From: CAMYLR01 sp039588915
Lineage (GTDB): Bacteria > Gemmatimonadota > Gemmatimonadetes > JACCXV01 > JAHWKZ01
Assembly (NCBI GenBank): GCA_039588915.1
Contig: JBDGYV010000017.1
Span: forward strand, 1 to 40,174
Direction of reading: 5' to 3'
DNA length: 40,174 bases
Positions within the stretch are counted from its first letter, which is position 1, and every line of letters starts with the position of its first letter. The translations under genes were made by a program, and so were the position numbers. Shown piece by piece: positions 7,784 through 18,122 of this stretch. The notes beneath the pieces are model-generated. The model saw nothing but the letters and a program-made list of their open reading frames with translations, made no database searches and had not been told where the DNA came from.

Positions 7784-8374
7784 CTAAACGGCTGGGTTTT
7801 TGCGCGGCGGCGTGGGCGTTAGCCCGCGCCGTTCGCTTTTAGGCGCACCGCCATCGAGCGGGTCATCCGTTGTTTCTCGGACGGCGCGCCTCACTTCTTT
7901 AACTCGCTCCGGGTTGGCCGACATGAGTAGCGTGCAGGAATAGACGCCCTGGAAATGGGTCGGGGCGAGTAGCACCAGCAGCCGCTCGCCGCTTTTGATC
8001 TTCATGTCTTTCCGGTGCTTGTCATACCAATAGTGGATCGTCATTTCGTCACCAGGCGCCATCGGGTCGGCGTACAGCCAGCGCACCAAGATCGGATCCG
8101 CTGAGCGCACCTTGAGCCAGCAGTAGGTGTGTTCGTTGCTGCGGCTGAGCTCCAGTCTCGGATCAGGGGTGTTGCAAACGGGGGGCTCGGCGGCCTCGAC
8201 TACCGCGATCACGAATTGATTTGGCCACGTTGATCGGAGGTAAGTGATGTGGCTCGCGAGATCATTTCCGGGCGAAAGCCGGAGCACGTGATCGGCCTGG
8301 GGGTGGGCCGTGGTCGGGCCAAACAGGCCCAGCCCGAGCCATAACGTCAGCGCGTGGGCGAGAAGGGGCTTCAT
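7784..8374 (-). CDS. Secreted protein of unknown function
   Basis: I do not recognise this 196-residue protein. It has a Sec signal peptide (about 1-24, MKPLLAHALTLWLGLGLFGP..., cleavage probably near TTAHPQA). A compact middle contains four cysteines (in VCNTPD, TYCWLKV and SCTLLM plus flanking residues, so three are clearly seen), and the C-terminal tail is basic and proline-rich. The run 'hydrophobic strand - LAPGDEMTIHYWYDK - SGERLLVLLAP' has the look of a small beta-barrel (NTR/OB-like), but this is only a visual impression. AGGGGG just before the ATG at 8374 is a plausible ribosome-binding site. It converges on the Spy-like gene with only 8 bases between the two stop codons. Confidence 0.65.
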   Translation of the reverse strand: MKPLLAHALTLWLGLGLFGPTTAHPQADHVLRLSPGNDLASHITYLRSTWPNQFVIAVVEAAEPPVCNTPDPRLELSRSNEHTYCWLKVRSADPILVRWLYADPMAPGDEMTIHYWYDKHRKDMKIKSGERLLVLLAPTHFQGVYSCTLLMSANPERVKEVRRAVRETTDDPLDGGAPKSERRGLTPTPPRKNPAV

Positions 8375-8444
8375 TTGCCCCCTAGAAACGGCAAGCCGCG
8401 TGCCGAAGTTGACACTCCCTCGGCGGGGTTCCTGGCGGCTGGGC

Positions 8445-8450
8445 TATCTT
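8445..8450 (+). promoter_or_regulatory. Candidate -10 box for a leaderless methyltransferase mRNA
   Basis: TATCTT ends 7 bases before the ATG at 8458, and no Shine-Dalgarno sequence precedes that ATG. A -10 element at this distance would start transcription at or next to the A of ATG. No convincing -35 box is found at 16-18 bases; a TTGACA at 8409-8414 is 30 bases away, too far to pair with it. Confidence 0.3.
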
Positions 8451-8457
8451 GCGACCG

Positions 8458-9264
8458 ATGGGAGCTATTGGCGGCAGCAACTACTATGACAACACCCCAA
8501 CCGCAGCCGCGCGGTATGACGCCCTGCACGCCACTCAAAACGAAGACGTCGCATTCTACGCTGAGGAGGCTCGGCATCACGGAGGACCGGTGCTCGAGGT
8601 TGGGTGTGGCACTGGTCGGGTGACCATGGCGATCGCGGAGACGGGTGTCCGAGTAGTCGGCATCGACTCCAGTGCGCATATGTTGGCGGTGGCGGCGAGG
8701 AAACGGAGCGGGGCGCCGGAGGAGATCCGGGTACGGATCGATCTGGTGCGTGCTGACATGCGGCGGTTCGCGTTTCGGCGGGCGTTTGCGCAGGTCTTCA
8801 TGCCGTTTCGCGTATTGCAGTCGATGCTGGAGGTCCCCGATCAGCTGACGGCGCTGGCTGCGATCCGATCGGCGATGGCGCTCGACGGTCGACTGGTATT
8901 CAATGTCTTCGACCCGCGGATCGACCTGCTCTCTTGTGGCGGCGACGACCCGCTGCCGTTGCAGGACTCTGGGCGGACCTACGATGACGGGCGGGGTGAG
9001 GTGCGCGAGCGTTTCACCGCGCGCTACGATCTACCCGCCCAACTGCTCGACGTGACGTTCGTCTACGAGCGGTTGGATGGCGCTGGCGCGGTCGTTGCGA
9101 GAGAGTTTGAGCCATTGAGGCTGCGCTACTTTCACCGATTCGAGATTGAACACCTGCTCCATCGGGCGGGTTATGAGGTTGAGGCGTTGTACGGAGGATG
9201 GAAAAAGGAGCCGTTCGAGCGGAACGGCCAGGAGATGATCTGGATCGCGCGAAGGAGCGATTGA
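8458..9264 (+). CDS. Class I SAM-dependent methyltransferase
   Basis: A 268-residue Rossmann-fold methyltransferase. Motif I is VLEVGCGTGRVTMAIAETG (about residues 43-61), followed by an acidic residue at the end of strand 2 (VVGIDSSAHML), as needed to hold the ribose of S-adenosylmethionine. A later segment, LVRADMRRFAF, fits motif III. The C-terminal part (RYFHRFEIEHLLHRAGYEVEALYGGW) is typical of small-molecule or ubiquinone-type methyltransferases. The substrate cannot be told. ATG 8458 is preferred over an in-frame TTG at 8449, which lies inside the candidate -10 box. It is followed after 2 bases by moxR, so it may share its transcript. Confidence 0.85.
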   Translation: MGAIGGSNYYDNTPTAAARYDALHATQNEDVAFYAEEARHHGGPVLEVGCGTGRVTMAIAETGVRVVGIDSSAHMLAVAARKRSGAPEEIRVRIDLVRADMRRFAFRRAFAQVFMPFRVLQSMLEVPDQLTALAAIRSAMALDGRLVFNVFDPRIDLLSCGGDDPLPLQDSGRTYDDGRGEVRERFTARYDLPAQLLDVTFVYERLDGAGAVVAREFEPLRLRYFHRFEIEHLLHRAGYEVEALYGGWKKEPFERNGQEMIWIARRSD

Positions 9265-9266
9265 CG

Positions 9267-10295
<1,029 letters not shown>

Positions 10296-10297
10296 CG

Positions 10298-11245
10298 ATG
10301 GGTCCGGTCGCCCCGCCCCGACCGCCGGCGCCTGAGCCGGCGCTGCTGCCCCCGGCGGAGCTGCTCGCCCTAGGCGGGCTCGATCTGGTGTCGCGGCTGG
10401 TCGTCGACGGCTACTTGAGCGGTCGGCATCGGAGCCCGAACCGCGGCGGGTCGCTCGAGTTCGCCGAACATCGGCCCTACGTCCGCGGCGATGATCTACG
10501 GCGCGTGGATTGGAAGGTGTACGGTCGCACTGATCGCTTTTTTATCCGCCAGAGCGACGCCGAAACGAATCTTCGGGCGACGCTGGCGATTGACGCCAGC
10601 GCGTCGATGGGTTTTAGCGCCGGCGGACGACCGAGCAAATGGGCGTACGGTCGTGCGGTCGCCGCGGCGCTGACGCATCTACTGCTGGCCCAACACGACG
10701 GGGTGGGGTTGGCGGTGTTCGACGCGGAGCTCAGGACGTTCCTGCCGCCGCGCGCGACTCAAGCTCAGCGTATCCGGATCCTGGATACCCTGGAGGGCCT
10801 CGAGCCGGTCGGCGAGACCGAGCCCGCGGACCCGTTCCGGCGACTGGCCGAGCGCCTGCCGCGAAGCGGGTTGCTGGTTTTGATCTCGGACCTGCTTGGT
10901 CCACCGGAGGCGTTCCTACCCGGACTCCGGTACTTCCGACACCGCAAACACGAGGTAGTCGTATTTCAGGTCCTCGACCCGGTCGAGCGAACACTCGAGG
11001 GGTTGGGTGAAACCGGCGCCTTGGCTGACAGCGAGACCGGTCAGGTGGTGCGTGCCGCGCCGGCCGCGCTGGCGCGCGGTTATCGTGAAGAGTTGGCCGC
11101 GCTCGAAGCGACCTATAGGGCCCAAGCCCACGATCAAGGGTTCGATTTCGTGCCGCTGACGACCGATGAACCGTTGGGACCGGCGCTGGCGAGATACCTC
11201 CACGGACGACGCATTTCCGTGCGTGCTTCTTTCGTAACCCGTTGA
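10298..11245 (+). CDS. DUF58 domain protein (MoxR partner)
   Basis: A 315-residue soluble protein. The DUF58 signature is clear: GRHRSPNRGGSLEFAEHRPY, then VRGDDLRRVDWKVYGRTD and FIRQSDAETNL. A von Willebrand-like part follows with a metal-ion-dependent adhesion motif DASAS (in LAIDASASMGF) and a strand LLVLISDLLG. In characterised clusters DUF58 proteins work next to MoxR and Bat proteins. The biochemical role is not established. Start ATG 10298 is two bases after the moxR stop, implying one transcript and coupled translation. Confidence 0.88.
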   Translation: MGPVAPPRPPAPEPALLPPAELLALGGLDLVSRLVVDGYLSGRHRSPNRGGSLEFAEHRPYVRGDDLRRVDWKVYGRTDRFFIRQSDAETNLRATLAIDASASMGFSAGGRPSKWAYGRAVAAALTHLLLAQHDGVGLAVFDAELRTFLPPRATQAQRIRILDTLEGLEPVGETEPADPFRRLAERLPRSGLLVLISDLLGPPEAFLPGLRYFRHRKHEVVVFQVLDPVERTLEGLGETGALADSETGQVVRAAPAALARGYREELAALEATYRAQAHDQGFDFVPLTTDEPLGPALARYLHGRRISVRASFVTR

Positions 11246-11300
11246 CACTCACCCTAGTTACCCCTTCTGACAGAAAGGGACCGAAAGGGCGACGGTAGGG

Positions 11301-13268
11301 GTGCGATTCCTGGCTCCCTATGCGCTCCTGGCGCTCCCGTTGGCCCTGATTCCGCTGTGGCTCGCGTGGCGCGCCGAGCGGTCCGAGGCGCCAGCTCGGT
11401 TTTCGTCGGTGTATCTCGTCGAGCGGGCCCGTGCCGAGCCGACACGGCGCATTGCTACCCGCTCCCGCTGGGTCCAGTTGCTGCGCGCACTGGTGATCGG
11501 GCTAGTGGTGATGGCGGCCGCGCGCCCCGTTGGCCGTGGGGCGGGCGGCCCCGAGGCCCACTTCCCTACCCGACTGATAGTCGCGGTGGACGTCTCGGCC
11601 AGCGTCGACCAACGCCGCGAGGGCGTTTCGGCGTGGTCGGCCATCCAGACCTGGGCGGACAGTCTGTTGGCGATGGTCGGGCCCGACGACGAAGCCGCGT
11701 TGGCGGCGGTCGCGGACGGGATCGTCGGCTGGTGGGAAGCACCGCCAGAGGCACTGCGCAGACAGCTCACCACCCTTGCTCCGACCGACCGCCCGAGCGA
11801 CTGGCCACGAACGCTGTCGGCGCTCGCCAGGCGCCTGGAGAGTCGAGGCAGCACCGAGGTGTACCTGCTGACCGATGGGGCCCAGGGCGCAAGCGGGCTG
11901 CCGACGGGTGAGGAGCAGGTCGGCCGCACCGTGAGCGGTCAGCCGGCCGACCACCGGGTGGTCCGGACGTGGTCGTCCGGCTCGGGCGCCAACCGGGGCT
12001 TGGTCGCTGCCGAATGGGACCCGACCGGTGGTGTGTCGCTCGGCGCTCGGACATGGAGTGAGGAGGATCCGGAGCCGGTCGTGGTCGGTCAATTGACCGC
12101 CGGCGAGGTGGTCGATGGACGGCCGCTCCCTGCGGACGGCACGTTCGGGGCGGCGCGGTGGGCCGTCGGCGACACAGCGACGTTCGCGCTGCTTGGCTCG
12201 GATCGGCTGGCGGCCGACGATCGACTGTACGTAGCCCGCGCTGGGCCGCGCAGCATCTATCGCGTGACGCGTTGGGCGCCGGCTGATGAGCCGCCCGAGT
12301 CGGGCGCGCTGTTTTGGGAAGCGGCGCTGGGGGCGGCACCGAGAGGAGCGGTGGTCGAGCAGACTGGATCGCTGGCTGACCTCGTCGACCGGGCGCCCGA
12401 CGTGGCCCTCCTGCCGCTCCGACGCTACCGAGCCGATCAGGCCGCGCTGCTAGCCGAACTCGTGACCGGCGGGACACGACTCCTGTTCGCGCCCAGCTGT
12501 CCCGATCCAGCGTGTGTCCCCGACGGGGCGTGGTTGCCGCAAGCCTCTTTGATCACCCCAAGCCTGCGGTGGGAGCTCGCGCCGGCCGATCGACAGACCG
12601 GGCTGGCGGCGGGACCAAACGGCATCGAAGTCCCGGTCGTCGTACCCAGTCACTTGCTGGCCAGGACGCCGATCCGACCGGCGATCAAGATCGCGGCGAT
12701 TGCGCCCGATTGGCGGTGGGAGTTGACCACTGGTGACCCGGCGTTCTGGGTCAAAGGATCGGTCGCAATTTGGCTGGTACCGCTCGGCCCTCCGGTCACC
12801 AGAATTGGGACCACGCCTGTCTTCGCCCTGGTCGCGGATGCCGCTATGGCGACGTGGGATCCGAGGTGGCAGGCCGCTCGTGCCAGCCTACGGCCGGGAC
12901 AGTCGGTGCAACTCGGGGCGGCCGGCGGTACGGTTGCCGGCCCCTTGCACGCAACGCCGGCTGCCCGATGGGAGGTCCCACCCGGTGGACCGGCGCCACG
13001 CCTCGAGCGCGCCGGCCTCTACCGAGTGGACGCCGAACGGACGAGCTTCGTGGCGGTGAATTCGGAGCCAGCGGAGGGTGACCTTACGCCGATCGATCCC
13101 GACACCTGGCGAGACGCCTGGGGCGCGACGCTGGTGGACGCCGAAGCATGGCGCGCGCAGCTGTTTCCGCGTCGACGCGGACCGGAGCTGAGGTCGTGGT
13201 TTCTCGCGCTGGCGCTCGTCGGCCTGGCCCTCGAGGCGTTTTTGAGGCGCGGCGTTCTTAATAAATAA
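11301..13268 (+). CDS. BatA-like membrane protein with von Willebrand domain
   Basis: A 655-residue protein. The N-terminus resembles the aerotolerance-regulator (BatA) N-terminal module: a membrane helix at about 4-22 (LAPYALLALPLALIPLWLAW), a basic stretch, and a second helix at about 59-77 (LLRALVIGLVVMAAARPVG). Next comes a von Willebrand domain with the motif DVSAS (in LIVAVDVSASVDQ) and a later strand EVYLLTDGAQ. About 350 residues of alanine- and tryptophan-rich sequence follow, then a C-terminal membrane helix (about 635-650). It lies 55 bases after DUF58 and completes a MoxR-DUF58-VWA set. Start is GTG 11301, with GGTAGGG just before it. The function in this organism is unknown. Confidence 0.82.
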   Translation: MRFLAPYALLALPLALIPLWLAWRAERSEAPARFSSVYLVERARAEPTRRIATRSRWVQLLRALVIGLVVMAAARPVGRGAGGPEAHFPTRLIVAVDVSASVDQRREGVSAWSAIQTWADSLLAMVGPDDEAALAAVADGIVGWWEAPPEALRRQLTTLAPTDRPSDWPRTLSALARRLESRGSTEVYLLTDGAQGASGLPTGEEQVGRTVSGQPADHRVVRTWSSGSGANRGLVAAEWDPTGGVSLGARTWSEEDPEPVVVGQLTAGEVVDGRPLPADGTFGAARWAVGDTATFALLGSDRLAADDRLYVARAGPRSIYRVTRWAPADEPPESGALFWEAALGAAPRGAVVEQTGSLADLVDRAPDVALLPLRRYRADQAALLAELVTGGTRLLFAPSCPDPACVPDGAWLPQASLITPSLRWELAPADRQTGLAAGPNGIEVPVVVPSHLLARTPIRPAIKIAAIAPDWRWELTTGDPAFWVKGSVAIWLVPLGPPVTRIGTTPVFALVADAAMATWDPRWQAARASLRPGQSVQLGAAGGTVAGPLHATPAARWEVPPGGPAPRLERAGLYRVDAERTSFVAVNSEPAEGDLTPIDPDTWRDAWGATLVDAEAWRAQLFPRRRGPELRSWFLALALVGLALEAFLRRGVLNK

Positions 13269-13287
13269 AGTCGTAGAGGGTAAGCCG

Positions 13288-16200
13288 ATGCGTATCCCGG
13301 CGATCGCCACTCGGTTCCGTGCCTCGCCAAGCTATCGTGCTGTTCGCCGGGCGCTGGCTGGGGGCGGCCCGGTACGCGCGAGCAACTTGGCGGGGTCGAG
13401 CAAGGCGGTCCTGGCAACCGCGCTGGCCGAGGACCTATCGGCGCCAGTGTTGGTCCTGACCGCTTCCACCGAGGCGGCCGAAACATGGGCTACCGATCTC
13501 GAGGCGCTGACTGGTGAAACCGGCGTGGGCCTCTTTCCGCAATGGGAGATCCTGCCGTACGAGGATCGCTCTCCGCAGTGGGAGATCGAGGGTCAGCGGC
13601 TGGAGTTCATGGTCGGTCTGCTGGAACGAACGATCGCCATCGGGGTCGCCTCGGCGCGAGCGGTGGCGCAGAAGGTCCTAGCGCCGGAAGCCCTAGATGG
13701 GCTGATTGTTCGCCTTACCACCGATGGGCGAGTCGATCTTGAGGATCTCGCTCGGCGGCTCGCCGGTATGGGCTTCGAGCGGGAGGCGATGGTCGCCGAG
13801 GTCGGGACGTTCAGTGTCCGCGGCGGCATCGTCGACGTCTTTAGCTATCGCCACTCGCACCCTGTGCGGATTGAGCTGGCAGGCGACGAGATCGCCTCGA
13901 TTCGGTCGTTTGACCTGGCGACCCAGCGCTCGGCGGAGGCGCTCGATAGGGTCGATATCCTGCCCGCCCGCGAACGGGCCACGTCGGGACCGATCGTCGA
14001 GCCGGACGAGGCTTCGACCGCCGGGCGAGACCTCAGACCATTGGCGGACTATCTGCATCCCGACTGTGTGGTCGTCGTCGACGAGCCGGAACGAGTCGCT
14101 GCGACCCTGGAAGGCGGCTGGGACGAGGTCGTTCGCCGCCACAGTGAGGCGGCCGGTGAGCGATTGGTCGATCCGCCGGAAGAGTTGTACCTCGACCGGG
14201 CCGGGGTCGAGCGTTCTTTCTCGTCGTTTCGGCGGCTTGATGTCGAAGCGCTGCACATGGTGGATCCCGGCAGCGGTGCGGCGCCGACCCGATTCACGAC
14301 CCGCGAGCCCGAGCCCATTCAACGATCGGTTCCGCGGCTGATCGAGCTCTTGCGCCACGATCTGGACGGCAGCGCACAACCGGTCATTCTGTGCGATAAC
14401 TGGGGGCAGCTCGAGCGACTCGCTGAGCTGCTCCCGAACGATCTCGAGGCGGTGACGCTCGACGTCGGTGCGCTAAACGGAGGCTTTGTTGACGCCGACG
14501 CGGGCTTGGCGGTCTACACCGACCACGAGATCTTTGCTCGTCGTCGTCGTCCACGCCGCCGCAGGCGCTACGCCTCGGCGCCGGCCGAACTCCACCTCAC
14601 CGAAGTGGCGGCGGGCGACTTCCTAGTGCACCTCGATTACGGCGTTGGCCGCTACACGGGGCTAGAGCGGTTGCGACTCGCCGACCATGGAGAAGTCGAG
14701 GCACTGCGACTCGAGTACGCCGCCGAGGAAGTCCTCTATGTACCGGTCGAGCAGATCGGGCAGGTTGAAAAGTTCAGCAGCCCCGAGGGGACAGTGCCAT
14801 CGCTACATCGGTTGTCGTCCCCGCGCTGGGAACGGCAGAAGGCGCGCACCCGAGCCGCGATCGCCGAGCTCACCGAAGAGCTCCTCCAGCTCCACGCCGA
14901 GCGCGAGCTGGCGCCCGGCTTCGCGTTTACCACGGACACCGATTGGCAGCGCGACATGGAAGCAGCGTTTGTGTACGAGGACACACCCGATCAACGGGCC
15001 GCTGCAGAAGCGGTCAAGCGCGATATGGAGCGCCCGCGACCAATGGATCGGCTGATTTGCGGCGACGTGGGCTATGGGAAGACCGAGGTCGCGATTCGGG
15101 CCGCGTTCAAAGCGGTCCAGGACGGCAAGCAGGTCGCGGTGCTCGCGCCGACGACGGTACTAGCCGCACAGCACCTCGAGACCTTCGGTGAGCGACTGGC
15201 CGACTATCCGGTCAGAATCGGTATGCTGTCGCGATTCAATAGTCCAGCCGAGAATCGCGCCGTGATCGAGGAACTCGCGGCCGGTGGGCTGGACATGGTG
15301 ATCGGCACGCACCGACTCCTGTCGGGCGACGTCACGTTCGCGGATCTAGGGCTCATCGTTGTCGACGAGGAACAGCGCTTCGGGGTGCGACACAAGGAGC
15401 GGCTGCGTGCGCTCAAGACGAGCGTCGACGTGTTGACCCTCTCGGCCACGCCGATTCCGCGCACAATGCAGATGAGCCTCATGGGCTTGCGCGAGATGAG
15501 CCTAATCGAGACGCCGCCGCGGGACCGAACGCCGATCGTAACTTGGGTCACGTATTACGACGAGGAGATGATCGACGAGGCGATCCGACGCGAGGTCGAT
15601 CGCGGCGGCCAGGTGTTCTTCGTGCACAACCGCGTCCAGACGATCGATGCCACCCGGCGTCGGCTCGAGCGGCTGATGCCGGATGTACGGCTCGCGATCG
15701 CCCACGGCCAACTCCCGGGCCACGAACTCGAGACGGTGATGATGCGGTTCTTTCGAGGTGAAGTCGACGTGCTGGTCACGACCGCGATCATCGAGTCCGG
15801 GCTCGACGTCCCGACCGCCAACACGATCCTCGTCGATCGTGCCGATCGTTTCGGCCTCGCCGACTTGTACCAGCTTCGAGGGCGGGTTGGCCGCTCGCAC
15901 CATCGGGCGTACTGCTATCTGCTGGCGCCGCCACGCCGAGCGATGACCCGTGACGCTGAGAAGCGGCTCAAGGTAATCGAGGAGCACACCGATTTGGGAG
16001 CTGGCTATCGGATCGCGCTGCACGATCTCGAGATGCGCGGGGCGGGGGATTTGTTGGGGGCCGATCAATCGGGGTTTATTGCCGCCGTTGGTTTCGAGAC
16101 TTACCTGCGGTTGCTCGAAGAGACGGTACGGGACCTCAAAGGCGAGGACGAAACGGCCGCCGCTCCGCCCGAGCTGGTGTTCGATGGCGACGCCTATCTA

Positions 16201-16620
16201 CCGACCGACTACGTCCCCGACGATCAGCAGAAACTGGCCCTCTATCGCCGGCTGGCTCGGCTCCGCGAGGTGGGGGCGATCGACGACTTTGAGGCCGAGC
16301 TCGAGGACCGCTATGGGCCGCTCCCGGGGCCGGCCGGGCACCTGTGTGCCGCGGCCCGTTTCAAGGTCCTCGGGACGTCCGCCAGGCTCGAGCGACTGAG
16401 ACTGAAGCCCCACGATGCAACGGCGGAACTGCGATGGCCGGTGGGGGTAGAGCCTAGGTTAAAGGCGATTCAGGCAGCCGCTGGTGAGTTGGTCGAGCTG
16501 ACAGTCCAGCGGGTCGACCCCCTACATCTCGTGCTCGCCGCGCCGGACTACCCAACGCTAATGGAAGTACTCGAGGCCGGCTTGCGAGCTTGGGTGCCTG
16601 ACTCTATCGTGACTTGTTGA
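13288..16620 (+). CDS. mfd: Transcription-repair coupling factor Mfd
   Basis: A DNA translocase that removes stalled RNA polymerase and recruits the UvrABC excision system. At 1110 residues it is full length. The order is: UvrB-like N-terminal part (FPQWEILPYEDRSPQ at about 75-90); RNA-polymerase-interaction domain of CarD type (about 437-505, GDFLVHLDYGVGRYTGLE); superfamily 2 helicase core with Walker A GDVGYGKTE (about 592-600) and DEEQ box (about 693, VVDEEQRFGVRHKE); the second helicase half with QLRGRVGRS; and the C-terminal TRCF domain. The linker before the CarD-like domain has an arginine-rich run (RRRRPRRRRR). It starts 19 bases after the BatA-like gene, with GAGGG upstream of ATG 13288. 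Confidence 0.97.
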   Translation: MRIPAIATRFRASPSYRAVRRALAGGGPVRASNLAGSSKAVLATALAEDLSAPVLVLTASTEAAETWATDLEALTGETGVGLFPQWEILPYEDRSPQWEIEGQRLEFMVGLLERTIAIGVASARAVAQKVLAPEALDGLIVRLTTDGRVDLEDLARRLAGMGFEREAMVAEVGTFSVRGGIVDVFSYRHSHPVRIELAGDEIASIRSFDLATQRSAEALDRVDILPARERATSGPIVEPDEASTAGRDLRPLADYLHPDCVVVVDEPERVAATLEGGWDEVVRRHSEAAGERLVDPPEELYLDRAGVERSFSSFRRLDVEALHMVDPGSGAAPTRFTTREPEPIQRSVPRLIELLRHDLDGSAQPVILCDNWGQLERLAELLPNDLEAVTLDVGALNGGFVDADAGLAVYTDHEIFARRRRPRRRRRYASAPAELHLTEVAAGDFLVHLDYGVGRYTGLERLRLADHGEVEALRLEYAAEEVLYVPVEQIGQVEKFSSPEGTVPSLHRLSSPRWERQKARTRAAIAELTEELLQLHAERELAPGFAFTTDTDWQRDMEAAFVYEDTPDQRAAAEAVKRDMERPRPMDRLICGDVGYGKTEVAIRAAFKAVQDGKQVAVLAPTTVLAAQHLETFGERLADYPVRIGMLSRFNSPAENRAVIEELAAGGLDMVIGTHRLLSGDVTFADLGLIVVDEEQRFGVRHKERLRALKTSVDVLTLSATPIPRTMQMSLMGLREMSLIETPPRDRTPIVTWVTYYDEEMIDEAIRREVDRGGQVFFVHNRVQTIDATRRRLERLMPDVRLAIAHGQLPGHELETVMMRFFRGEVDVLVTTAIIESGLDVPTANTILVDRADRFGLADLYQLRGRVGRSHHRAYCYLLAPPRRAMTRDAEKRLKVIEEHTDLGAGYRIALHDLEMRGAGDLLGADQSGFIAAVGFETYLRLLEETVRDLKGEDETAAAPPELVFDGDAYLPTDYVPDDQQKLALYRRLARLREVGAIDDFEAELEDRYGPLPGPAGHLCAAARFKVLGTSARLERLRLKPHDATAELRWPVGVEPRLKAIQAAAGELVELTVQRVDPLHLVLAAPDYPTLMEVLEAGLRAWVPDSIVTC

Positions 16621-16671
16621 CCGCCCCATCCAAATAGCGGCCTTACCCGATACTCATACGCGAGGTGTTCA

Positions 16672-18120
16672 GTGATTGTCAGGCAATCGCTCGCGACCCT
16701 GAAGGGGTCGATCGTGGCGCTCGCGCTGACCGTGGCCTGCGGGTCCGGCGACGACGGCGCAGTAGCAACCGTTGACGACAAGACCTTCACCGTCGACAAC
16801 GTAGTCGAGTACATGCAGGAGGCTGGCTACGGTGCCAACCGCAAAGCGGTGGAGCGCGCCGTCGACGAGCTGGTGAAGATGTATCTCGTAACTCAACGCG
16901 CTCGTGACCGCTACGCGTTGACCGCGGCTGACAGCCTGCGGTTGACGGAGATGCGCGAAACGCTGGTGTGGAACCAGTTCCGTGAAGACGTGATCCACAA
17001 GAGCGTCACGGTCGACGAAGAGGAGTTGCGGGCCTGGTACGAGGAGAACGTTGGCGAAGAAGTGAACGCCCGACATATCCTGATTCGCGCTCAGGCGAGC
17101 GACCCCGATTCCGTTCGACAGGCAGCCAAGGCCAAGGCCGAATCGTTGTTGGAGGAGGTCAAGGCCGGAGCCGACTTCGCGTCGCTGGCGGAAGAGAACT
17201 CGGACGACCCGGGCAGCGCGCAGCGCGGTGGGTCGCTGGGCTACTTCTCACGCGGACAGATGGTCGGTCCGTTTGAAGAGGCAGCGTTTGGAACGCCGAC
17301 AGGTGAGATCGCCTCCGATATCGTGGAAACGCAGTTCGGCTACCACGTGATAAAGGTCGAGGATCGACGCAAACAGACGTTTGAAGAGCTGCGTGAGGAG
17401 ATCGAAGAACAGCTTTCCCGGCCGGAGCGGCAGGAGGCGGAGCAAGTGTTCCTCACAGGTCTAATGGAAACCAGCACGATCGAGTTTTACGAAAGCAACA
17501 TCGATCGGCTTATAGCGCTAATCAATGACCCCCCACCCGGCGGGATCGAATCGGAGGATCGCGATCTGCAGCTGGCTTCGTTTAGTGGTGGTGAGATCAA
17601 GCTCGCTGACATCTGGAAGTTGTACGAGATGTTACCCGAAGCGAACCGTCGATCGATCGCGACGCTCGACCAGACGACGATGATCCAGGCGCTGTCTTCG
17701 ATCGTTCAGCGGCGGTTGGTATTGGCGCGTGCCACCTCGGAGGGGACGGTTCTCGACTCGACCCGTCAGGCCCAGCTCGATGAGCGCACCGACTTGCTAT
17801 GGGCCCAGGCGTACCTCGGCCAGCTCTTGGAACAGCAAAGTCAGGTCGCCGACGCCGACGTGCGAGAGTACTTCGACGAGCATCGAGAGTTCTATCGCGG
17901 GCAGACGTTTGAGGACGTTCGCGAGCAAGTCAGAGGCGTGCTCATCGGTCAGCGCAGAGATCAGTTCGGAGATCCGGAATACCAGCGCGAGCTGATGACC
18001 GCTGTCGCGGATTCCCAAGCTGAGCGAGTGTCCGTGCAAGCCAACGAGGCGCTTTACGACCGCGTGTTGACGACGCTCAAGGAACGTTTGGTTGAAGACG
18101 ACGCTGGAGCTAGTAGCTGA
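16672..18120 (+). CDS. Parvulin-type peptidylprolyl isomerase lipoprotein
   Basis: A 482-residue exported foldase. The signal peptide ends in a lipobox (ALALTVAC, cysteine 23). One complete PpiC/parvulin domain spans about residues 125-222, with the usual landmarks VNARHILIRA, GGSLGYFSRGQMVGPFEEAAF and TQFGYHVIKVEDRR. The remaining ~250 residues are helical and charged, as in SurA/PrsA chaperone arms. Start is GTG 16672 after an AGGTG ribosome-binding site. It is followed after 2 bases by a second parvulin gene, so the two probably act together on outer-membrane or periplasmic clients. It resembles PrsA in being lipid anchored and SurA in context. Confidence 0.9.
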   Translation: MIVRQSLATLKGSIVALALTVACGSGDDGAVATVDDKTFTVDNVVEYMQEAGYGANRKAVERAVDELVKMYLVTQRARDRYALTAADSLRLTEMRETLVWNQFREDVIHKSVTVDEEELRAWYEENVGEEVNARHILIRAQASDPDSVRQAAKAKAESLLEEVKAGADFASLAEENSDDPGSAQRGGSLGYFSRGQMVGPFEEAAFGTPTGEIASDIVETQFGYHVIKVEDRRKQTFEELREEIEEQLSRPERQEAEQVFLTGLMETSTIEFYESNIDRLIALINDPPPGGIESEDRDLQLASFSGGEIKLADIWKLYEMLPEANRRSIATLDQTTMIQALSSIVQRRLVLARATSEGTVLDSTRQAQLDERTDLLWAQAYLGQLLEQQSQVADADVREYFDEHREFYRGQTFEDVREQVRGVLIGQRRDQFGDPEYQRELMTAVADSQAERVSVQANEALYDRVLTTLKERLVEDDAGASS

Positions 18121-18122
18121 CG

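Noticed and set aside
7813..7835. Hairpin-like sequence near the end of the 7784-8374 gene as a bidirectional terminator
   Set aside because: It lies within coding sequence, contains a wobble pair and has only a short, offset T-run.
11242..11300. TTGACA and an imperfect inverted repeat before the BatA-like gene as a promoter/operator
   Set aside because: The TTGACA contains the DUF58 stop codon and no -10 box lies at a fitting distance; the repeat has a bulge and almost no loop.
14540..14575. Arginine-rich run in Mfd as an insertion or frameshift
   Set aside because: The frame and flanking motifs are normal, and basic linkers occur at this point in other Mfd proteins.
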